A stretch of DNA of 64,000 nucleotides from positions 62,001 to 126,000 of the forward strand of contig NZ_RDFA01000004.1 of assembly GCF_004118325.1 (NCBI RefSeq), given 5' to 3'. The notes beneath the pieces were generated by a model. The model had not been told where the DNA came from. It saw only the letters and a program-made list of their open reading frames with translations, and did not search any database. Position numbers and translations under genes: made by a program. This stretch comes from Halorientalis pallida (GTDB lineage Archaea; Halobacteriota; Halobacteria; Halobacteriales; Haloarculaceae). Below are positions 1 to 7,673 of this stretch, piece by piece (positions within the stretch are counted from its first letter, which is position 1; each line of letters begins with the position of its first letter).

Positions 1-391
1 GGTCACGTTTGCCCACGAGGGCGATGCCGTCCAGCGGATCGTCCAGCCCCGAGTTGACGACCCGCAGGTCCTCGACGAACTGATCGAGTTGCTGTTTGAC
101 CGGCGTGACGACGACGACGCTCTCGTAGTCGTCCTCGCGGACGAGGGTGGTCGCGGCGGTCAGTGCGGCCATCGTCTTGCCCGTCCCGCAGGGCCCTTCC
201 ATCGCCAGGTAGCCGTTCTTCCGGCCGACCTCGATAGCCGCCTCGACGGCGTCGGGCTGGTTCGCGTAGGGCTCGTCGTACCCGAAGTACGTCCGCCAGG
301 ATGGCTCGTCGGCGTCGTCCCCGTCCCCGCCGCTGTCGGTGGTCGCGGACGCCGGGCCGGTTTCGGTCCCGGTTCCCTCGCGGTCGCTCAT
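1..391 (-). CDS. ATP-dependent DNA helicase, XPD/Rad3-like (5' part only)
   Basis: This is the N-terminal 130 codons of a leftward gene cut by the window edge. Reading back from the ATG at 391 gives an acidic Gly/Asp-rich leader of about 30 residues, then SWRTYFGYDEPYANQPDAVE. A clean Walker A motif, EGPCGTGKT, follows at about residues 65-73, then the motif Ia-like VVVVTPVKQQLDQF and the LVGKRD stretch that in XPD/DinG-type SF2 helicases precedes the Fe-S cysteines. Family knowledge makes it a 5'-3' DNA helicase of repair or replication. The Fe-S cysteines and DEAH box lie outside the window, so the exact subfamily cannot be confirmed. The 148 bp to the next gene hold the divergent promoter region. 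Confidence 0.8.
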   Translation of the reverse strand, partial: MSDREGTGTETGPASATTDSGGDGDDADEPSWRTYFGYDEPYANQPDAVEAAIEVGRKNGYLAMEGPCGTGKTMAALTAATTLVREDDYESVVVVTPVKQQLDQFVEDLRVVNSGLDDPLDGIALVGKRD

Positions 392-508
392 TGCCAAAAG
401 GTGGGGGCGGCCTCGGGTATGAACCCCCGGATTCCCGCTCGGAATCGATCACCGACGATAGTCGCGATCGGTTCGGGGCTATTTCCGAGCCAGCAACCGT
501 GGTTCGGC

Positions 509-515
509 TTTTATT
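509..515 (+). promoter_or_regulatory. TATA box of the 540 lipoprotein gene
   Basis: TTTTATT lies 25-31 bp before the ATG at 540, the spacing expected for a leaderless haloarchaeal transcript. This supports the chosen start. Confidence 0.6.
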
Positions 516-539
516 CAGCCAACGGGCGTACCGTCGGGT

Positions 540-1613
540 ATGAATCGACGACGATTCGTGACAGCGCTGGGAGCCGGGGGTGCCGTCGTCCTCGCGGGCT
601 GTACTCAGGGCACCGACGGCAGCGACGAACCGACCGAAATCGACACGTCGACCGACGTGGCGACCGGGACCGGGACGGAGCCGACCGGCGACCCCGCGAG
701 TGTCGTCGAGACGTTTCTCACTGCGGCCGCCGCAGGCGATCGGGAGCGGGCCATCGAACTCCTGCACTCGGACCACCCGATGCATCCGGACAACGTCGAG
801 AACGACACGGAGTTTCGGCTCGACACCGATATCGGGAGCGTCGAGCGGGTCAGGACGGATGTCGAGACACAGGCGGCGACGGCCGAGGACGCCAGCTCGA
901 TCACCGGGACCGACTGGGTCTTCGAGGATGGCGAACTGGCCACGCTCCTCGACGGGCGCGACGCGGTGATCGTCTCGGCCCGGCCGGCCAGTGGGTCGCC
1001 GGCGTACCGCTCGCTCGTCGCGACCGACGACGGGGCGTGGCGGATCCTCTGGCAGGGCATCGAGACCGGATCGGCGTCCGACCCGCCGGCGCTCCACCCC
1101 CGAATCGTCGACGAAGTGACGTTCGCGGACGACGGGCGCAGTGCCGAGGTCCGGTTCGCCGGATCGGCTCCGGAGGGTCTCGTGACGGTCAGGTCGACGG
1201 TCGCGGGCGACGAGGTGTCGGCCGAGTCGCCGGCCGAAACTGGATCACTGGCCGTCGACCTCGACCCAGACGGCGACGAGGTGGCCGTAACCGCGACCGT
1301 CGACGGGGAACGGCGTCCGGTCTACCGGCAACGGACTGGCACGATGCGTATCGTCGACGAGATTCGCGTCCGGGTTCCCGACGACGAGAACAACCCGTGG
1401 GGAACGACCGCGCGGGTGGTGCTGGCCGACTTCGAGAGTGACGGGTCGCTACGGGCCGAGGCAACGCGTTCCGGCGGCGAAAACACCATCGAGCCAGCGG
1501 GGGCGGCGAACTACGTCGTCGTACAGATCGACGCCGAGGGTGACGAGCTGGTCGTGACCCTGACGGAAGACGGCGGGAGCGAGGAAGTTCACCGGGAGCG
1601 CGTCTCCCCGTGA
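540..1613 (+). CDS. Tat-exported lipoprotein, function unknown (NTF2-like N-terminal part possible)
   Basis: This protein of 357 residues begins with a twin-arginine signal (RRRFVTALGAGG) and a lipobox ending LAGC, with the lipidated Cys at residue 21. It should therefore be exported folded and anchored outside the membrane, as is common for haloarchaeal lipoproteins. Residues of about 58-190 (VVETFLTAAAAGDRERAIEL, later a GAWRILWQ strand) resemble the pattern of NTF2/SnoaL-like folds, but this is a weak visual match. The rest is beta-rich and acidic. A TATA box 25-31 bp upstream fits a leaderless start. It ends 13 bp from the stop of the convergent aminotransferase. No enzymatic motif was seen. 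Confidence 0.85.
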   Translation: MNRRRFVTALGAGGAVVLAGCTQGTDGSDEPTEIDTSTDVATGTGTEPTGDPASVVETFLTAAAAGDRERAIELLHSDHPMHPDNVENDTEFRLDTDIGSVERVRTDVETQAATAEDASSITGTDWVFEDGELATLLDGRDAVIVSARPASGSPAYRSLVATDDGAWRILWQGIETGSASDPPALHPRIVDEVTFADDGRSAEVRFAGSAPEGLVTVRSTVAGDEVSAESPAETGSLAVDLDPDGDEVAVTATVDGERRPVYRQRTGTMRIVDEIRVRVPDDENNPWGTTARVVLADFESDGSLRAEATRSGGENTIEPAGAANYVVVQIDAEGDELVVTLTEDGGSEEVHRERVSP

Positions 1614-1626
1614 CCGACGGAGATCG

Positions 1627-2733
1627 CTACCCGTCCGAGAAGTAGTCGGCCAGGCGCTTGGCGGCTTCTTCGGCTCGCGGTGTCACGAGGGCGAAGCGGA
1701 ACCAGTCGGTCCGGGACTCGCCGAAGGCCGCCCCGGGCATCCCCGCGACACCCGCCTCGTCTATCAGGCGCTCGACGTTCTCCATGGTGCCCGGGAAGTC
1801 CTCGAACCGCGCCATGACGTAGAAACTCCCGTCGGGCGTGGTGTATTCTGCACCGGCGGCGTCGAGGGCATCGGTGAACGCGTCGATCCGCGAGCGGAGC
1901 ATCGCGCGACTCTCGGCGTAGTAGTCCGGCGGCGTCTCCCGGAGCGCCCGATAGACGGCGTACTGGGCCGGCCGACTGCTGGTGACGTTGGTCAGCATGT
2001 GTCGAGTCCGGAACCGGCCGACCAGCCACTCCGGGACGATAGCGTACCCAACCCGGAACCCCGTAATCGCCAGCGACTTCGAGAAGGCGTTGGTGACGAT
2101 CCGGTGCTCGGAGTCGACCGCGAGCGCGCTGGTGAACTGCCTGCTGTAGTCGAAGTGGTCGTACACCTCGTCGCTCACCAGCAGGGCGTCGCAGGTCTCG
2201 GCGATGTCGACCAGTTCCCGGATCGTCTCTTCGGGGTACACCGCCCCGGTCGGGTTGTTCGGGCTGTTGACGACGATCACCGCGGTGTCCTCGCTCGCCA
2301 CCGCCCGAACCGCGTCGGGGTCGAGCCGGCCGTCGTCGTCGACCGTGACGTACCGGGCCCGTCCGCCCAGTAGGTTCGTCCGCCCGGCGTAGTACGGGTA
2401 GACCGGGTCGGTCAGGAGCACCTCGTCGCCGGCGTCGCGGGTCAGCCCCTCGGCCATCGCGAGGTGGTTGGCCTCGCCCGCGCCGTTGGTGACCAGCACC
2501 TGTTCGCGGTCGACGTTCCGGCGGGCGGCGATCTCCTCGCGCAACGCCAGCAGGCCCTCGCTGGCGGGATACTGGAACTGCTCGGGATCGCCCTCGGCGT
2601 ACTCGATCAGCCCCTCGCGGAGCGCCCCCGGCGGCTCCCAATCGGGATTCCCGCTCACCATGTCGATGACGTCCCCCGCCGCGGCGTCCGCGTACTGCAT
2701 GACGCGGAAGAATTGCGGCCGCTCGTAGTCCAT
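1627..2733 (-). CDS. PLP-dependent class I/II aminotransferase
   Basis: 368 residues with the full fold-type I aminotransferase signature: the Asn motif SPNNPTG (N160), SDEVY with D188 and Y191 contacting the PLP ring, the Schiff-base lysine in NAFSKSLAITGFR (K219), and the substrate-carboxylate Arg shortly after it (R227). It is soluble and cytosolic. Family members transfer amino groups between amino acids and 2-oxo acids. The substrate (aspartate, alanine, aromatic or branched chain) cannot be read from the sequence, and the neighbours give no pathway hint. It is transcribed alone, convergent with the lipoprotein gene. Confidence 0.9.
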   Translation of the reverse strand: MDYERPQFFRVMQYADAAAGDVIDMVSGNPDWEPPGALREGLIEYAEGDPEQFQYPASEGLLALREEIAARRNVDREQVLVTNGAGEANHLAMAEGLTRDAGDEVLLTDPVYPYYAGRTNLLGGRARYVTVDDDGRLDPDAVRAVASEDTAVIVVNSPNNPTGAVYPEETIRELVDIAETCDALLVSDEVYDHFDYSRQFTSALAVDSEHRIVTNAFSKSLAITGFRVGYAIVPEWLVGRFRTRHMLTNVTSSRPAQYAVYRALRETPPDYYAESRAMLRSRIDAFTDALDAAGAEYTTPDGSFYVMARFEDFPGTMENVERLIDEAGVAGMPGAAFGESRTDWFRFALVTPRAEEAAKRLADYFSDG

Positions 2734-2818
2734 AGGATCACTGTGTGGCCCCGAACCCTGTGTCTTTCCAACTCCGACGACGACCTGTCAGTCCGTGATG
2801 TCACCTCTCGGCAAATTG

Positions 2819-2825
2819 ATTTATC
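2819..2825 (+). promoter_or_regulatory. TATA box of the 2852 gene
   Basis: ATTTATC lies 27-33 bp before the ATG at 2852, which fits a leaderless transcript. Confidence 0.55.
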
Positions 2826-2851
2826 ACCGATGATCGACTCCATCGATAGCT

Positions 2852-3292
2852 ATGAAGGAGCCGTCGATCAGCCGGAAACCCTCGAAGACCCACGTCCTCT
2901 GGACGAGCGACGAAGCAAACGGGATCAAACGGTTCGACGGCGACCACTTCCGGAAGTGGTGTCGCCACTACGGCTACGAGTTCGAGACGTACTCGCGGGC
3001 CGACCACGACCGGGCCGAGGAGTCCCGGACCCAGTACCAGTGCGTGTTCGCCACCGGCTCGGGGGAGGGAGACACCTTCGAGGTCGACGGCGAGACCTGG
3101 GACATCCGGACCAGCGAGTCACCGCGAACCTTCGTCGAGATCGACGAGGAGGGGATCATGCGCGTGCAGGGCTGGTCGACCGAGCGGATCGTCGACGTGG
3201 CCGAACTCTGTCACGAGGGGCCGGAACTGTACATCGCGGCCGTCGGCGACGGGGACAACCTGCACCTCGATACGCGCGACCTGACGAAGTGA
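2852..3292 (+). CDS. Conserved-looking haloarchaeal protein of unknown function
   Basis: 146 residues, acidic and soluble, with no signal peptide or membrane segment. It opens KTHVLWTSDEANGIKRFDGD and contains a WCRHYGYEF segment. It has two or three isolated Cys (WCRH, YQCVF, LCHEG), not arranged as a zinc site. I do not recognise a family. It has its own TATA box and sits 38 bp before the CinA-like gene on the same strand, so the two may be cotranscribed. High Asp/Glu content and GC3 match its neighbours, so it is native and probably real. Confidence 0.75.
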   Translation: MKEPSISRKPSKTHVLWTSDEANGIKRFDGDHFRKWCRHYGYEFETYSRADHDRAEESRTQYQCVFATGSGEGDTFEVDGETWDIRTSESPRTFVEIDEEGIMRVQGWSTERIVDVAELCHEGPELYIAAVGDGDNLHLDTRDLTK

Positions 3293-3330
3293 CCGCGGAG
3301 TTCTTTGTCGGCGCGGCCGTCGCTCCCTGC

Positions 3331-3849
3331 ATGCGCGACTTCGCCTCCGACCCACCGATCGAAGCGACGGTGGGCGACCGGCTCCGCGAGGCCGACCACA
3401 CCGTCGCCGTCGCCGAGGGCTGTACCGGCGGGCTCGTGGCGACGCTGTTGACGGCTGCGCCGGGCGCGAGCGACTACCTCGACAGAGCGCTGGTCCCCTA
3501 CTCCTACGACTCCCTGCGCGAGTTGCTGGCGCTCGACCGCGAACTGCTCGACGAACACGGCGTCGTCAGCGAGCCAGTCACACGCGACCTCGCCCGGGCC
3601 GTCCGCGATACCGCGGGAACGACCTGGGGACTCGCAACTGCCGGCGTCGCCGGCCCGGAGGGAGGCACGCCCGAGAAACCCGTCGGCACCGCGTTCGTCG
3701 CCGTCGCCTACGCCGGCGAGTGGGGGACCGGGACCTCGACAGCCAGCGTCGAGCGCTACGAGATCGACGGCGACCGCCGAGCGGTCCGGGAGCGGGTCGC
3801 ACGGCTGGCGCTGTCGGACCTGGACAGTCACGTCGCCGACCGCGTATGA
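3331..3849 (+). CDS. CinA C-terminal domain protein (nicotinamide-nucleotide amidase family), active site altered
   Basis: The 172-residue stand-alone protein matches the CinA/PncC deamidase fold over its length: CTGGLVATLLTAAPGASDY, HGVVSE, AGVAGPEGGTPEKPVGTAF. Family enzymes hydrolyse nicotinamide mononucleotide to nicotinate mononucleotide. In this copy the usual AESCTGG motif reads AEGCTGG (Gly30 for Ser), and the usual TYSNEAK reads PYSYDSL (Leu62 for Lys). As I recall, those Ser and Lys positions are catalytic, so NMN deamidase activity is doubtful. The ATG at 3331 was chosen because the recognisable domain begins about 12 residues later; an open frame continues upstream over the preceding gene and is not credible. 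Confidence 0.8.
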   Translation: MRDFASDPPIEATVGDRLREADHTVAVAEGCTGGLVATLLTAAPGASDYLDRALVPYSYDSLRELLALDRELLDEHGVVSEPVTRDLARAVRDTAGTTWGLATAGVAGPEGGTPEKPVGTAFVAVAYAGEWGTGTSTASVERYEIDGDRRAVRERVARLALSDLDSHVADRV

Positions 3850-3894
3850 CGGGACGGGAAAACCTTTGAAGCGGCCGGACCTGCCCCCGGACGG

Positions 3895-4389
3895 ATGAAC
3901 AAAGAGGGCCACGTCCTGAACGCCGTACTCTTGAGCATCGGCCTGGGGTACATCCTCGAACCGGCCGGTGACTTCTCGACGTTCCGAACCATCGCCGAAG
4001 TGACGATTCCGATCACGCTGGGTGCGCTCTTTCCCGACGTGGACACGGCCTTCGGTCGCCACCGGAAGACGCTCCACAACTTCCTCGTGCTGGGTATTTT
4101 CCTGGCCTATCCGTTCGTGTTCGACAACCTCCAGTTCGTCTGGCTGGGCGTGTTGACCCACTACATTCTGGATCTGACCGGCAGCAAGCGGGGACTCGCA
4201 CTCTTCTATCCCTGGGACGAGGAGTTCGGACTCCCCGTCGGCGTCGCCACCTCCAGTAAGTACGCCAACCTGGCGACGCTGATCATCACCGGCGTCGAGT
4301 TGCTGATCGCGGGACTGCTGGTGTTCTACGCTCCCGCGTACGTCCCGCAGGAACTCATCGAGCACGGCACGACGGCGCTGGGCGCCTGA
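3895..4389 (+). CDS. Membrane-bound metal-dependent hydrolase, YdjM/DUF457 family
   Basis: 164 residues with about four hydrophobic helices. Polar putative metal ligands are grouped in LFPDVDTAFGRHRKTLHN, near residues 43-60, and in THYILDLTGSKRG, the pattern of the LexA-binding inner-membrane hydrolase family (YdjM). Family members are predicted zinc hydrolases of membranes or lipids, without an established substrate in archaea. A CCTTTGAAG box about 28 bp upstream is a plausible TATA element. It ends 4 bp before the stop of the convergent PHP-domain gene. Confidence 0.75.
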   Translation: MNKEGHVLNAVLLSIGLGYILEPAGDFSTFRTIAEVTIPITLGALFPDVDTAFGRHRKTLHNFLVLGIFLAYPFVFDNLQFVWLGVLTHYILDLTGSKRGLALFYPWDEEFGLPVGVATSSKYANLATLIITGVELLIAGLLVFYAPAYVPQELIEHGTTALGA

Positions 4390-4393
4390 GATT

Positions 4394-5167
4394 TCAGTAC
4401 AGTCGCACGTCGTCGAACTCGTCGCTGTACGCGATGTGGCCTGGATGGGTCGGCTCGGTCCCCTGCAGGTAGATCCGGTCGAACTTCTTGTACGTGTTCT
4501 CCCAGAGCAGGTGGGACAGTTCCGTCTTGCAGCGCAACGTGTGTGAGAGGCCGTCGCGGTGGAAGACCCGTCGACCTGCACCCGCCTGCAACGCGGTCAC
4601 GAGGTCCGCAGTGCTCTCGATGGGCGTATCGAACCTCGTCCAGACCTCGCCGATGGTCTTCGGGAGGTGGGCGTACGAAGAGGCGAAGGCCGGCAGATCA
4701 GTCTCGCGGGCGATCTCGCGGGCGCGTCGGTTGTCCCGGTCCAGGTGTTTCGGGTTGTACACCTCGACGGCGTCGATCTGGTCGCGGTACTCCCGGATCC
4801 GGTCGATGTCGAGACTCACCGTCAGGAACTCCGGGTGGGGCACGAGGACGGCAGCGTTCTGTCGGTCGAGTTCGGCCATAGTGCCTTCGAGGGTCAGAAA
4901 GTCAGGGATCGGATCGGTGAGGCCGACGGCGAGGACGTGCCGGCGCGACCGCCAGTCCCCGGTGAAGAGTTCACGGGCCGGGATCACGAGCAACTCGTCG
5001 TCGGAGTACGCTCGTGCCCGTTCCTCGATGTCCGGAAGACGCTCGAAGTGAGGCGCGTACACGAGTGCGTCCAGTCCGCGAGCCTTCGCCCGGCGGACTA
5101 CCTCGTCGTCGAGGATCTTCACGTGCATGTCGACCCGGAACCCGTCGTCGGTCGCCCTACCGGCCAT
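4394..5167 (-). CDS. PHP-domain protein, metal-dependent phosphoesterase-like
   Basis: This 257-residue protein has the PHP barrel layout: an N-terminal DMHVK (H15), ALVYAPHFERLPD, a Glu in PARELFTGD, VLVPHPEF and YAHLPKTIG, each near a strand end where PHP proteins bind metal. The first motif normally reads D-x-H-x-H; here the second His is Lys (K17), so one metal site may be altered. PHP proteins hydrolyse phosphate esters such as histidinol phosphate or nucleotides, and the substrate here is unknown. No signal or membrane segment is present. It is divergent from the zinc-finger gene at 5267 across a 99-bp gap. Confidence 0.75.
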   Translation of the reverse strand: MAGRATDDGFRVDMHVKILDDEVVRRAKARGLDALVYAPHFERLPDIEERARAYSDDELLVIPARELFTGDWRSRRHVLAVGLTDPIPDFLTLEGTMAELDRQNAAVLVPHPEFLTVSLDIDRIREYRDQIDAVEVYNPKHLDRDNRRAREIARETDLPAFASSYAHLPKTIGEVWTRFDTPIESTADLVTALQAGAGRRVFHRDGLSHTLRCKTELSHLLWENTYKKFDRIYLQGTEPTHPGHIAYSDEFDDVRLY

Positions 5168-5235
5168 ACTCGTCCGAGGATATCGCCGGTCGGGTCATAT
5201 GGATTCTGGTTTCACGCGGTCGAGACTGGCGAACG

Positions 5236-5243
5236 TTTTTATC
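5236..5243 (+). promoter_or_regulatory. TATA box of the 5267 zinc-finger gene
   Basis: TTTTTATC lies 24-31 bp before the ATG at 5267. It also argues against the longer open frame that continues upstream antisense to the PHP gene. Confidence 0.6.
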
Positions 5244-5266
5244 CGTTGCCCGACTGCATCAGGTCG

Positions 5267-5572
5267 ATGCCACATTGGGAGTGTGCGATCGAGGGCGATA
5301 CGGATCGGTTCGACCGCGTCGAGGACCTCATCATCCACCAGGCGACCGAACACGACCGCATCGAGTGTCAGGTCTGTGGCACCGTCCTCCCGGACGGGTA
5401 CTTCGCCATCCGCCACGCCTTCGACGAACACAGCCGCGCCGAGTACGTCCGCGCCTACGACGCCACCAGCGACGAGGTGCGCCGCCGCGAGAAGGTCAAG
5501 GAAGCCATCGAGGAGAACGCCGACATCAACGAAGTCATCGACCGGCTCGAAGGCAACGGCCGCACCGCTTGA
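5267..5572 (+). CDS. Small C2H2-type zinc-finger protein
   Basis: 101 residues. A single finger is visible: C34-x2-C37, then HAFDEH with H50 and H55, in the context CQVCGTVLPDGYFAIRHAFD. The C-terminal half is a charged helix (VRRREKVKEAIEENADINEV). Such one-finger proteins are numerous in haloarchaea and are usually thought to bind nucleic acid or protein; no role is assigned here. The start was set by the TATA box 24-31 bp upstream. Confidence 0.75.
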   Translation: MPHWECAIEGDTDRFDRVEDLIIHQATEHDRIECQVCGTVLPDGYFAIRHAFDEHSRAEYVRAYDATSDEVRRREKVKEAIEENADINEVIDRLEGNGRTA

Positions 5573-5623
5573 TCCCCGGCCGCTCGCGCACCCGGTTTTC
5601 CGTCCCGGAAGTCGCGCGTCGGC

Positions 5624-5630
5624 TTTTATC
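5624..5630 (+). promoter_or_regulatory. TATA box of the 5655 gene
   Basis: TTTTATC lies 25-31 bp before a GTG codon at 5655 and supports GTG as the start. Confidence 0.55.
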
Positions 5631-5654
5631 AGCGTCGCGGCCCACACGTCGACC

Positions 5655-6056
5655 GTGCCCTCCCACTCGAACGACGCCCGGAGTACGCTCTGGGACCGCG
5701 CGACCGCCCAGCACAACGTCGCCATCTACGCCGCCATCCTCGTAGCCGTCCCGACGGCCTACGGTTTTCACACACTCCTCGACGCCAGCGGCGGCGACTT
5801 CCTCCTGTTGATGACGCTCGCCGTCGGCGTCCCGACCGCCTACAGGGACAACTGGCCGGTCTACGACCGGACCTGGAAGACCGTCGCGTGGGTGCTGGTC
5901 GCCTGTACCGTCGCGACCGCCGCGTTCGCTGGCCTCTTCCTGGCCGGAACGACAGTGCTCGCGCTCTCGCCGGTTCCCGCCAGCGTCGGTGCGTTCCTCG
6001 TGACCGTCGGCGGTGTCCACGCGGTCCCGTTCGTGCTGTGCGGGCGCGGGGACTGA
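5655..6056 (+). CDS. Small four-helix membrane protein, unknown function
   Basis: 133 residues from a GTG start supported by the TATA box just upstream. Hydrophobic segments lie at about residues 22-40 (AIYAAILVAVPTAYGF), 46-60, 75-100 (WVLVACTVATAAFAGLFLAG) and 105-128. A soluble N-terminus of about 20 residues (SNDARSTLWDRATAQHN) precedes them. I see no transport or enzyme motif. It ends 2 bp before the stop of the convergent TrkA-N gene. Confidence 0.7.
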   Translation: MPSHSNDARSTLWDRATAQHNVAIYAAILVAVPTAYGFHTLLDASGGDFLLLMTLAVGVPTAYRDNWPVYDRTWKTVAWVLVACTVATAAFAGLFLAGTTVLALSPVPASVGAFLVTVGGVHAVPFVLCGRGD

Positions 6057-6058
6057 CC

Positions 6059-6820
6059 TCAGAGTCCGTCGACCACGTCGGACCCGCTGACGACCTCCGG
6101 AATCACCACCGTGTCCGCACCGGCGCGCCGGGCGACCGACTCGTAAGTCTCGTCGCCGACCCGGACGACCAGGGCCGCGTCGGGCGCGAGCTGGCTCGTC
6201 ACGATGGCGATCTGGATCGTCACGTTCGAGTCGTCGATGGCCGCCACCACGGCGCGAGCGCGGGAGACGCCGGCTCGTTCGAGGACGTCCTCGCGGCGCG
6301 CGTCGCCCTCGATGACGAGCGGTTCGTCGCTGGCTGCCTCGACCACCGTCGAGTCCGATTCGACGACGACCACGTCCTCGCCGCGCCGCCTGAGTCGCTG
6401 TGCGACCGTCCGTCCGAACATCCCGTAGCCACAGATCACGACGTGGCCCGAGAGGCCCTCGATAGTCTGTTCCGTTTGCACGCGTCGTAGTTCCTCCCGA
6501 AACTGCCCGCCGAAAACCGTGTCCAGGACCGACTCGCCGATCCACAGCCCCGACGCGATCAGGCCCGAGAACACGACCAGCGCGAACCCCTTCGTGACCT
6601 GCTCTGGTCCGGAGTGGTGCTGGAAGTGGAGTTCGATGCTGGTCGGATCCAGGAGCCAGAAGGCCGCGTCGACGGGCGATATTCCGGCGAGCACGACGAA
6701 TCCGACGATACCGACGGTCCCCGTCACGACGAAGAGTCCGATCGGCACCAGCGCGGCGCCGATCCGACCGCGGACCGACCCGACCGTCCCGGACACGCCC
6801 ACCGCTAAGGACCCGACCAT
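6059..6820 (-). CDS. TrkA-N (RCK) NAD-binding protein with two membrane helices
   Basis: 253 residues. Two hydrophobic helices (LVPIGLFVVTGTVGIVGFVV near 24-44 and GFALVVFSGLIASGLW near 77-92) are followed by a Rossmann domain with GYGMFG and an acidic end of beta-2 (VVVVESD), then GDARREDVLERAGV, as in RCK domains of potassium channels and TrkA. The loop between the helices lacks a T-x-G-Y-G potassium filter, so this is probably not a pore. It may be a membrane-tethered nucleotide sensor for a transporter. No RCK_C domain is present. An ATACAT element about 23 bp before the ATG is a possible TATA box. Confidence 0.8.
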   Translation of the reverse strand: MVGSLAVGVSGTVGSVRGRIGAALVPIGLFVVTGTVGIVGFVVLAGISPVDAAFWLLDPTSIELHFQHHSGPEQVTKGFALVVFSGLIASGLWIGESVLDTVFGGQFREELRRVQTEQTIEGLSGHVVICGYGMFGRTVAQRLRRRGEDVVVVESDSTVVEAASDEPLVIEGDARREDVLERAGVSRARAVVAAIDDSNVTIQIAIVTSQLAPDAALVVRVGDETYESVARRAGADTVVIPEVVSGSDVVDGL

Positions 6821-6965
6821 AATAAATTATCATGATGTATAGTCGGTCGCGGAGCGCGGGTTGATAGCGGACGTCGGTGGCACGGTCCCACCGCCTGTCG
6901 CCGCGGTCGCCGGTGGTCGTGATTTTCGGGGACGGCGGATGAAGAAGGCCGCTCGTTCGCAGTCG

Positions 6966-7403
6966 CTAGCGTTCCTCCGAGTCCAGCACCCGGATCTGAT
7001 CGCCCCGCACGGTCACCGGAATCGGGACGGTCGCTTCGTACAGTTCGACGGTGACCTGATCTTTGGACTCGTCGATACGCTGGACCTGTGCCTTCTCGCC
7101 CTTGAACGGGCCGGCGATGAGCTCGACGATGTCGCCCTCGGCGATCCCCTCCACGTCGGGTTTCGGCGAGAGGAAGTGTTCGACTTCGGCGATGGAGCTT
7201 TTCCCCTGAACGACCCCACGCATGTGCGGAATCTCGTCGGAGATGCGCTCGAAGACGGCGTCGTCGTCGGCCTCGACCATCACGTAGCTGGTGAGGCTGT
7301 CGGGCGCGAGGGCGGCGTGGATCGACGGCTCCTCGCGGTTCATGATCATGTCCGCGACGGTGCGTTCCTGGCTGGCCGTGGTTTTGACAGCGAAGATACC
7401 CAT
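6966..7403 (-). CDS. spt5: Transcription elongation factor Spt5
   Basis: This 145-residue protein consists of a NusG N-terminal domain (residues 1-85, [19 protein letters not shown] through RGVVQG) followed by a KOW domain (about 90-140, [20 protein letters not shown]). Archaeal Spt5 binds the RNA polymerase clamp, with Spt4 as partner, and raises processivity. Length and domain order are normal for archaea. It is the last gene of the leftward ftsZ1-secE-spt5 block; only one base separates its ATG from the secE stop, so the two are cotranscribed. Confidence 0.97.
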   Translation of the reverse strand: MGIFAVKTTASQERTVADMIMNREEPSIHAALAPDSLTSYVMVEADDDAVFERISDEIPHMRGVVQGKSSIAEVEHFLSPKPDVEGIAEGDIVELIAGPFKGEKAQVQRIDESKDQVTVELYEATVPIPVTVRGDQIRVLDSEER

Positions 7404-7404
7404 G

Positions 7405-7581
7405 TTAGACTGGAGGGTTCGTAATGAAGCTCATCAGCAGGAAGATGACGAATCCCATCAGACCGACCAGACCGATCCCGGCCCCGGCGATCTTGGCGAT
7501 CTGGGAGAACTCTTCCCACGACGGCGTGCTCGCGAGCTTCAGCACCCGAACGTAGGAGGTGAGGTCGTACGGTACTTGCAT
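7405..7581 (-). CDS. secE: Protein translocase subunit SecE (Sec61 gamma)
   Basis: This is a very short gene of 58 codons, read from the ATG at 7581. The protein opens [20 protein letters not shown] and then has PSWEEF, the amphipathic clamp helix typical of SecE. It ends in one membrane helix ([18 protein letters not shown]). In the archaeal SecYEbeta channel this subunit braces SecY. The position directly upstream of spt5 and downstream of ftsZ1 is conserved in archaea and confirms the call. Confidence 0.95.
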   Translation of the reverse strand: MQVPYDLTSYVRVLKLASTPSWEEFSQIAKIAGAGIGLVGLMGFVIFLLMSFITNPPV

Positions 7582-7673
7582 ACCCGGGTGTAGCCCCTGC
7601 CCCTTTTTCTATCTATTGGTGCGAAACGGAAACAGAAACCGGAGATGCGGCGACCCCGGAGGCGAGCGCGGGA

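Noticed and set aside
3211-4581. A 456-codon open frame on the minus strand across the CinA-like and DUF457 genes
   Set aside because: It conflicts with two genes that have recognisable motifs and their own promoter boxes, and its product lacks any domain.
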